This document shows, piece after piece, positions 36,001 through 45,900 of a stretch of 64,000 nucleotides of DNA. Below the pieces are notes generated by a model. The model saw nothing but the letters and a program-made list of their open reading frames with translations, was not told the origin of the DNA and searched no databases. Within the stretch, counting starts at the first letter, position 1, and each line of letters opens with the position of its first letter. Source of the DNA: Aplidium turbinatum (lineage: Eukaryota > Chordata > Ascidiacea > Aplousobranchia > Polyclinidae). The stretch covers positions 36,006,477 to 36,070,476 of the forward strand of contig OU964918.1 in assembly GCA_918807975.1 (NCBI GenBank), read 5' to 3'. The translations under genes were made by a program, and so were the position numbers.

Positions 36001-36900
36001 GACACTACTAGATGACTTGATCGTCATCTCATTTTCAGCAAGTTTAAAAGTCAAACATATGCTTTGTAGATGCTTTTGCGCTTTTCCAAGCTGACGAAAG
36101 CAGAGCAACCGCGCTGTCTCGCAGGCATACAGCACCGGATTTCTGCAGCATTGCAATCCAGTACAGCCTACTGAATGCGTCTGTTGGGCACAACATAATT
36201 CCTACAAAAAAGAACACGTTAACCTTACTTCGACTATGAAATGGAGGTCAAATGTTAGCAGAAGTACGTTGCACATATGGGCTACTAACAATCATTGTCA
36301 GTTGATAAAATTGGCAAAAGCTTGTCTCCCCTCTAGGAACAGCTTTACCGATGAAGATCTGCTAAAATATTTTGCTTAGGGTTTTTGGTCTGCATTTGTT
36401 CGTGGGTGTTTGTATTCTGAAAGCTTTGGTGTAGTCAGTGACAAATATAGCAGTATACTGAATACTGATATAAATGTGGTAGGCCTAAGTTGAAGCACCT
36501 TCTGAGTTGTCGCATGTTGACAAATCGGACTGAATCTCATTTCGGTTTTTCTGTACATTACTGCGAAATAATAGTTGTCACTTGTCACAACATGACAGGG
36601 GTAAGCTACAGAAAAAGTTGGATGCGAAAGATCACGAACCGCAGGATTTGCTCAATCACGGTTGCAACATTTGTATGAGTCATTTCGCTCATTTAAATTG
36701 GTTAATCGGACAACACAGGTACATCAAGGAACTGTAGTACAGTAAATTTGATAAGCAAACTTTCTTTGCCAGAAACAGAATAGCACCGCATCGATATCTT
36801 TCCCTAAAAATTTTTGCTTTTTTTGTCATAAAAAGTTATAATGTCATAATTTGCTTAATAGAAATGGTATTTCCATTATGTTCATCAATTCATTACTTTT
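36001..36900. other. Sequence upstream of the glycosyltransferase gene
   Basis: No clear coding content. It ends in a pyrimidine-rich TTACTTTTTCCTACAG, a good 3' splice site directly before the first coding exon of the glycosyltransferase. It may be an intron in the 5' UTR or an outron. Confidence 0.4.
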
Positions 36901-36909
36901 TCCTACAGG

Positions 36910-36931
36910 AACATTTTGAAACTTGAATGTC
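36910..36931 (+). promoter_or_regulatory. Splice acceptor and short leader before the first glycosyltransferase exon
   Basis: TTTTTCCTACAG ends at 36909-36910, 22 nt upstream of the ATG at 36932. A 3' splice site this close to the start fits either an intron in the 5' UTR or spliced-leader trans-splicing, which occurs in tunicates, among others. A small out-of-frame uORF (ATG at 36927) overlaps the start. Confidence 0.5.
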
Positions 36932-39900
36932 ATGGCTCGTTTAACCTATAAAAAACGAGGATTTTTATTACTGATGATCAATATTGCATTATTGGGACTT
37001 TTCGTATGGAAACTTCACCCAGACAGGTACATAATTCAAAGCAGCAAGAAGGGTCGTAAATGCATTTGTCTGTGCCTATCTGACGAGGATACCCTGCCCA
37101 TGGTAATCTTACAATATCATAGGACTTCCACGTGAGATTGACCACAAGTGGTTGAAAAACCATTTACAAAATTGTTATTATTCAGTAACCACCAATTCAA
37201 CAAACCAAAAGCAACGTGTGTTTAAAGTGCTGTATATTTTTCTGCACATACACTCATACAGTACTGTAGTTAAGACTTTGTTTTCGCAGAACTATTAAAG
37301 AAAGCGTGTGGCTTGCTTCTTTTGGGCTTCCGGTATCATTTGTTGCTCCCTGATAGGCATACTCAATTTTTAATAAAGTCAAAAATGAATACAATAAAAT
37401 ATCAAAGGAGGTGGAAACCGCTTTGCATTTTTTATTCAATCTTCTATTTATTTTCCATATGGAAATCGATTTATCTGTAACAAAAGCTCGGCCACCCTGG
37501 AATGGAATGCAATATTGAAATTGTGTGAAAGTTATTTCATAGCCTGCAGCCATTGCTCGTCATGTTCCAAATTGCAGAGCGATATGCTACAAAGCCTATT
37601 CGGAATAATATTGCCAAATATTCTCTTGTTAATTAAATCATTCATCGGCTTGATTGACTTTTATTTTTCCTTCCTGTCATTGTATGTATAGCACAGCAGT
37701 CTACAGCTTGTGGTTTCAAGCGTTGTTGTTACAATGCTTTCTAAGTTATTATTTTCAAGTGGCCATCTATTTGACGACTGTCCGAAACAGCCTACATCAC
37801 AAATGAACAAAGCCAGTCAGTTGGCAGGTGAACAATTTTCCCACAACTTTTTAAAAAGCGTACAATCTCCAAAACGTCAAGTGCTGCATAACAGGTTGCG
37901 ACCAAGTCTTTTCTGCTTTTATAATTTTGTAATTTTTCTTATTCATTAATAAATTAATTATCTGGCAGATAGCATACACGACTTTATACCGCGGTCTTGA
38001 ATGACGCGAGATTTTATTATTTCTTACTAAAATTAATTGGTCTTTTGATTACGGTAGTAATTTCATTGGGATGGTAGCAATTTCAATCTTCATTTTTTAT
38101 AGGCTACAAACAAAAACATAAAAATTGTTTTTTTGCACTTATCAAAATAAACAAACTGAACAAGTAATACAAGAATGATTACGAGTAAAATATACGGCGG
38201 GAAACAGATCACATGCGGTGTAAAGTACAGGCATGACTGAAAAGTAAAGGCATGTGACAAACAATTAGAACACACACAAAAGTAACGATGAGCCACAGGC
38301 GAATAACTTCCTTTTGAGAGACGGACTATTGCGTTTGATTCAAAAGCTTCCATGGTTTCTTTAGGTTTTGACGTAGCTATAGTGGGACTACTCGCTTTAA
38401 TTTTAGCTTAAAAAATTTGAATTTTTGATAAGATCTAATTTTGGTGAGTTCCTTATTGCTTTTATGTTAAAAAGTTTTTCACAAAGTTTTGTTTTATTTT
38501 GACAGAAAAATCTTTGTCTTCTGTAAAGTTGTCAAGCGCAAATTGATCACGCTTGCAGAAGTGCTTGATCAAGAAAAGATATATGCAGTATAGTTTTAAT
38601 AACGAAACGCTGTTTGACAGCGAGTCCAAACCTGACCGGTCTTCAAAAACAAAATAGGCATGTGTAAATGACCTTCTCTATTGTTTCTGAAGCAGCCAGG
38701 AACGAGATTAACTGTGGGGAGCCAGACTTAGCCTACACTTCGAGTATGCCAATCGTTTCTGTTCTGATTAATTATTTAGAGTGTTCAGACGTGTTCATTA
38801 AGATTAAAAAGCAACAAATGAATTAGTGGCAGCTTCATTTGTGTTTTGCAAAGTGCAAAAATTTGAAACTGCTCCCGTGGCAAATGAAATTCCTGCCGTA
38901 TTAAAAACACAAAATGAAAAGCAATTAGTTTTAGGGATTTAGTGAGAAATAACCAAGTGTCATCTATATATTGTTTGTATAAAAAATGAAAATTGAAATG
39001 GCTACCGTGACAAATGAAATTACTACTGAATTCATTTAGTTTTAGAACGAAATAATCAAATCTTGCGTCATTCGTATTTGCGTCATTCGGAGCGCGGCAT
39101 AAAGTCGTAGACCGATCTCAATCGTGTCGCTCTGACTGATCTACATACAACAGCAACTGGACAATAGACCGTAATGGTTATTCTAGGGTTAAAACTTCTG
39201 CTATTGACTTCAAGATGCCATAATGTACTTTATACTTTGGTAGGCCTAGTAGCCCAAAAATATTCATAAAAATATTTTTCTCAAGTTTAAAGTGACACCA
39301 AATGAGTTACGATTTATCTATTGAGTAGTGAAAATAGACTACTTTTGTGTTGAGCGTATGTCGTGGATTTGGGCGAAACAATGATAGAGATTTAGAAACA
39401 GTTTTTGTTCAGCCACTGCTACGTGTCAAAATTATACCGTGTCTTAATCAGCACGCCCTTAACAAGGCTGAAGAAAGCCAAAATAGTAGTTTGTCACTGC
39501 CTTTTCAGTTTTCACTGCAATTGGCTGCAAATGCACAAACACTCATGGGTGTTTATCGCTGTCAATTCTTGCTACAATCTGCTGCCAAGAAACAGATGTT
39601 GTTTCAAATTTTGCTTCCACTCTCTCGTACAGTATATATTGTAGGCTACAGTCTGCTATTAATTCGATTGCTAACCATACACTATTTGCCATCAGTCCTG
39701 CCAATCTTGCAGAAATTAAAGTGTAGCCCACGTGCAGAGATGGGCAAGATCACCTGTTTTGGTGATCTTGAAGATCACGTTCAAGATCATTTTTTTTAAT
39801 TTGAAAAAATGAAGTTTTTGATGTTGCAAAAAAACCCGAGTTTCACTATAAGCAACCTGGTTAAAGATAGTTGGGATTGCTAACTGTTGCTTTTAACTAC

Positions 39901-42900
39901 TCAATCGCTGGCCTAAGAATTCCAATAAGTTAGTGATTGTTGCTATTAGGCCTATCAATTGTTTTCGTAGTTTGCGTAGAATCGCAATACCAAGGCTGAG
40001 GGTAATTATAGTAGCCCACTGAAAAAGTCACAAAGTTTGCAATTAGTTATGATTTTTATTTAAATAAAAAAGAAACATCTTTTAAGTGCATCATTTTTTA
40101 CCACAGTTTGTTTGGTTCATATGGGAAACTTTTATTCCTGTTACTAAGTATTTTCAGCTTTCACTGGATTATGTTAATGTTTATTGCTCTCTTTACCCAT
40201 CTGACAACCTGATACTGTTGTCTGCTATCAAAAACTTTCAGAGATCTGTGGCCATATAAACCGCTCCAAACAAAAACCACAAAAACTATACAAAAAAGAG
40301 ATGTTTTCACATTTAATATATTTGTTTATACTCAGACTGTTAAATTAATAGTCTGGTTGATTTGCTGCAATAAACTACTTTGCATGACCAAAGTTTTTTT
40401 TTTAGTACTACCATTCTACATTTTCCAATCATTTAAAATTGGATAAAAAAAGCAAAGATTTTTTAAAATTTACAAAACAGAATTGTGAACAAAATTGAAC
40501 CCTTTTTTATTATACGTCAAAGTAAAGTATATACGGAAGTCGACTTATTTATAGTGACCACTATGGAAAAGTTTGAAATAGCAACACTGACCAAATTATT
40601 GAAACTTCAAATCGACTTTTCTTGGACACATATCATATCAACAGTGGCGTAATGTTAGTAATTCGCCACTAACTACTTTGTGCAGTACGAGTTCTAAAAG
40701 CATGCCCCTATCTTGTTAATGAACTTTAGTTTTAAAGTGATCTTGATCTTATTGTTTTTCAAGATCAAGATCACACAAAAAGCGTGATCTTCGATCAAGA
40801 TCATCAAAATAAAAGTGATCTGCAAGATCAAGATCATGCCCATTTCTTCCCACATACAACAAATTTTCTTTCCACTATTGAAGCACTTGTAGTCGTATCT
40901 GTTATTATTATTATTGGGTTTTAGAATACAGATAACTCACTTGAACTCAACCGTGATCCATCGTCCTTTGAGCTTGACTCAATATGGAGTTTACATTCGT
41001 GACACCGACAGTTTGAGGCCTCTCTTCGTTTTCAAACAAAAACCATGGCAAGTTGAGAAAGCAATTTTTGAAAATATCAACGCTTGCCAACTTAGTAAAG
41101 GTAAATTGCTTTTTCTAAACATATGGGAAACCATAGTCTAGTAGTTTGGAATATTGTGCTTTTTGGCGCCCGTTCTAAAATATCTATTTTGAAGAATGAG
41201 ATATCCTTTATTGAAACATATCATCTACTATAATCTTCAATACTTTTGAGTAATTAACTTTTTAACCTTGTTATTCGGTTAAGGGAGTATGTAAGTTCGA
41301 ACTAAGTAACTTGTAGTAGAGTAGGCTATCTTGTCTATGGTATTATGGCAGCTCTGCGCTTGAGTCTTTGCTGCAATAGCAAATATGCAAACACTTTTAA
41401 GTTCATGTTTTTACTGCAGTCTATATGTAAGTTCACACAATATTTTGTATTTTTTGTAAAGGGGATGAACGGTGGACTATGGTATTCGTCGTCAAATCGG
41501 CAATATCGAATATAGAGCGACGGAAAGCCATTCGTTTGACATGGGGAGCTGTAGAAAAGTTTGATGATGCGTTATTTGAAGTTGTTTTTGTGTTGGGTAA
41601 AACCAAAAATGACAAAGAGCAAGAAGAAATTGAAAAAGAAAATTATAAACACGGCGACATTTTGCAATATAATGAAGAAGACACTCCACAGTAAGTTTGA
41701 AATATAGGTAACAGCACGTTACATTGTTTGCTACAGTGCCAAGTTTTTCAGCATGCAAATTTGGTGTTCATCGTCTTATTCAAATGCAGCTTAACCCTTA
41801 ACATACCAAGCGGGGTCTCGTAGGGACCCCAGAGGTGAATTTTTTTATCTCCCGGCTTACCTATAGCAACAATTTTTCTCCTAATCATTGTATGTGTCAT
41901 AAATTTAAGCAAGTTCAGTATAGCGCAACAAAAATTAAAAAATTATTTGAAACATATGCAAAAAACAGCATAACGTTACCTGGGGTCCTGATGGGACCCC
42001 CCTTGGTATATTAGGTTACAAATGCTGAATGTTATCCAGTTAACTTCACGCGAAAAATGTCCTTACATTTTGCCAGAGTTTTAGAATTTGATGACAAATC
42101 AATACGTGGTCAAAGAAAAGAAAATGCTAAACTTGCATCGTTGAGCGAAATTTGAGATTTATTTGTAGAAAACTGCAAAAAAAGGCTACAAGCCATTTGA
42201 AAAAGTAACGCTGGATGAACAATTAGTCTCTTTCCGAGGGAAATGTTCAAGAGACAGTACATGAAATCAAAACCAGCAAGGTATGGAATTAAAATGTGGG
42301 CAGCTGAAGACGTGAAAACCACTTAGCCTACCTGTATAATCTTCAAGTCTATACTGGAAAACTTCTTGGCGGTGCACCAGAGAAAAATCAAGAACGTCTG
42401 GTTGTGTGACATGATGAAATCACTGTTTGCAACTAGAAGAAGTGTTACCACAGATATTTTTTTTATATCAGTGCCAACTGCAGAATTTTTGCTCCAGAAA
42501 AATATCACCAAGACAGGAACACTGAGCAAAAAAGTCAGATATGCTTGCAAGTATGGAAGTTGCGAAGAGACGATATGTTTTATTGTCAAACTTTATCTTT
42601 TCGGATAAACTCTCAGTTGTAAGCTATGTGCCTAAAAAAACAAGACGGTTCGTTTACTATCTTCTCAGTATATTGATGATTCACTGTCTAATGAAGATCA
42701 CAAGAAGCCCAATATGATACTTGAATATAACCGCACAAAAGGAGGGGTGGATGATGCAAACAAGTTGGTGAGTGAATATTCTTGTGCCAGACGAATGTCA
42801 AGATGGCCTTTCCGACTTTTTATGAACGTGCTTGACATTGGAGCCCTGAATTCCTAAATCACTTGGGTGTTCAAAAACAGAGACTGGAACAGTACAAAAT

Positions 42901-45900
42901 CTAATCGAGGATATTATTTCTTGATGGAGTTAGGCAAAGAATTGACGAAACCCAATGTCTTGCGCAGAGCATGTAATCCTTACTGGTTTTCAGCTTCACA
43001 TCGTTAGAGCTATTGAAGGTATGGGAGTTTTTGTAGCTCGACAAATTAAAGCTTCAAATATATCCTCAACGTCAAGGCAGCTAGTGAAACGGAAGAGAGG
43101 AAGATGTTTTCAATGTCCTCGAAACAACGATAGAAAAGTTAACACTATATGCTCCAAATGCAAACGTTTCGTTTGCGAACACCACCGAGTCACCAACACA
43201 AGTGTGACAAGTGCAAAAGAATGTGTAGATGACAGTGAATGAACCGTGTGTTTATGAATATGATCCTTTGTCTAAGTAATTTGTAGAAACACATACATTA
43301 TACTGTATGTGATGCTAAGACTAAAATTTTAGTTTTTATAACATTTGGGGTAAAAACAGGGATTTGTTACATTGTCATAAAAATGGCATCTGCTTTACTT
43401 GCAATTTCAGCAATCTTCCTTTGTTACATTAGCTGTATAAACTGTAATCTAAGTAAGGATGAAGAAAGTAGACTACAAGTTGGCTCTTGTGCTTTAGTGT
43501 GCCGGTATACTGATTGTATGTATTGTGAGAGAACGCAAAACTGGCTCAGCCAATTTGCCGTTTGTCATTTCCAAGGAAGAATGGCCTCCTTCATCCCCAA
43601 ACCTGAACCCCCTAGACTTTGGCATCTGGTCTTACCTGGTGAGCAGGGTTTCGACTAAACACCACCAAAGTTTGGAAGCGTTGAAGGATAATCTGAAAAA
43701 AGAATGAGCCAAAATACCTCAAAGAGTCATTCGTGACTCTTGCAGATCCTTTTTGAAGCGTCTCCGACTTATTATCGACGCAAATGGCCGACACAATGAG
43801 TAAAACTTGTTTTTCTTAAATATTTATTTATTTGACAATAATAGTATATGTTTATTACTCAATTTTTATCTACCATTTGTTGAATACGTTTGTTTGAAGT
43901 TGCAACGCTAATTATTGATGACTCTGTATAATACTGTATACTTTAAGCAATAAAAACAATAGGGTCCTTGGAGGACCCCACCTTGGTAAACGACGTTGGT
44001 GAGCTAGGCTTGGTATGTTAAAGGTTAATAGGATTCAGATAGTAATAATTATATTTGATTTAATTTGCTCTGCTTTGCCTTTTTGCTTAGCATTGAGCAC
44101 TTTTTGTAGTATTAATAGTTTTCATTGTTTTACATATAGGCCTACACTTACGTACGTAGATCAGTTTTGTAATTTCAATTTATGTAGAACATCAGTCACT
44201 TGGTTTCTTGATAAGGGCGGACATGCGTATGGCCGAAAACGTTTGTAATTTTTAGTTTGTTTTGATGTTATTATATTATTTTAACTACCGTGTGAGTGTT
44301 AGGTTTTACTTTTCAATAGCAAACGAGACATTAATATGCTTGCACAACTACTGTTAACTTATCCTTCCTTGCCAAAATTGTTTCAGATTTTTACCTGAAA
44401 AAGTCCTGGCTGGAATGCAATGGGCGTCGCAGCTTCCCAAACATTGGTTTTATGCTTCTATGGACGATGACATAGCGATTAACTTTGCAAACCTGGTCGA
44501 CTACTTTGAAACTTTAGTGACAAACTACACCTTATCAGACAACTCGATTAACTTTGGTGACATGCCCATTGTGTGCATTTATAACTACCAAGAAAAGGAC
44601 CCTCCAAATCGCGATCCTCACTCAAAGTGGTATATGCCTATTGCTAATTATTCAAAGAAGTTTTGGCCGATCTACTGTCGAGGTGGCATGTATGCAACAA
44701 CTCAAGGCATGGTCAACAAGCTCTATCAAGTTTCTCGCAAAACTTCGCGGTTGTACCTTGATGACGTGTGGATTACTGGCTTGATGAGACTGAAGCTACG
44801 AAGAGGAAACACCAACATTGTGGTAACGTATAACTCATTTATTTACACAATTTATGTTTACGACTAACGACTTTTTACTTGACATACTTCCAGGCAGTAG
44901 CTGATCAAGAAAGCAATTTTGGGAGGCATTAGTTTCATCAAAGCAAAAATTTTATTGTTTACTTAAGGATCTGGGATTTTACCCTTAGAAAAATATGAGA
45001 AAATATACTTGTTTTGCTCCCTTTTTACGTGTTGTGTGCCGCAATATAATATATTGCTTTTATGTTCGTTTAAGACACATTATGTTTGAAAAAATTTAAC
45101 TAGTAAAAAAACTAGATTTCTAAAAGAAGTTATGAGTACAAGGTTCGGTTTTAAATTGAAGTTACGTTTCAAATTCCTTTTGTTTTAGGACTCAAAAGAT
45201 TTCAATAATTTTTTGATGGTTTTCCTATATAATCTGGTATGGTGTTGCATGAGCTTTCTGTGAAACTTCAAAAATTCTTACAAGGCATGTTTCGTCTCAT
45301 ACATCAATCAGCACTTGAATAGTATAGTTTTTTTGTTGTTTTTTTGTTAACTAGTTCAGCAATGAGCAATTGGGAAATCTATTCAGAATATTGCATTATA
45401 TTATTATTTTTTGAGGAACACAAAATTGTTACCACCTGACCAAATGCCCCCTGGACCCGTTATTACTGCTTCCGGCGTTGCAAAAAAGCTATCAAACGAC
45501 ACCCGTTTCAAAGTTACAAACAAATTATTCAAGCAATAGATGTGAAGACAGTTGTGGTAGCCTACTATTTAAGAGTTTTTCAAAAGTTAAATTTGATAAG
45601 ACCTTCAAATTGCTTTAAAATTTTGTTAGGCTCCAGATTGTATGTGGTTTCATTCCAGAGCGGCCTGAATTGCAAAGCGCGTTTCATTTGGCATGAAGCT
45701 ATTCCCGTTAAGAAATTTCGAACCCGAGTTTAATGTCGATTACTTCGATTTAACATAGGCTAAATGTTATTTTTTTCTTTAGTTTGAGATTCAACTGAAC
45801 ATATCACTTCACGTCTAGGCTTGCATGTCTTGCAGTTCTCACCAAAACAAAAACAAAAATAATTCGAAATAATAAATAGCCTACAATAAAAAAATACACG

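Larger units (their letters stand above)
41802..44017 (+). mobile_element. piggyBac element in glycosyltransferase intron 3
   Basis: TTAA (41798-41801) precedes CATACCAAGC, and GCTTGGTATG precedes TTAA (44018-44021): perfect 10-bp terminal repeats and the piggyBac target. Subterminal GGGGTC...GACCCC palindromes occur at both ends (about 41813-41832, 41980-42002, 43960-43982). The interior holds piggyBac transposase remnants and, near the 3' side, a mariner fragment. The element makes up most of intron 3; without it the intron would be about 480 bp. Confidence 0.92.

Noticed and set aside
38090-38353. Minus-strand frame with cysteines and a hydrophobic stretch
   Set aside because: Sits in glycosyltransferase intron 1 with no family resemblance; hydrophobicity is expected from AT-rich DNA.
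41433-41758. Minus-strand frames over glycosyltransferase exon 3
   Set aside because: They are antisense to an exon with the conserved RRKAIRLTWG motif and good splice sites.
43383-43658. Signal-peptide-like, cysteine-rich small protein
   Set aside because: It lies inside the piggyBac element, and its second half is the wrong frame of the mariner transposase fragment.
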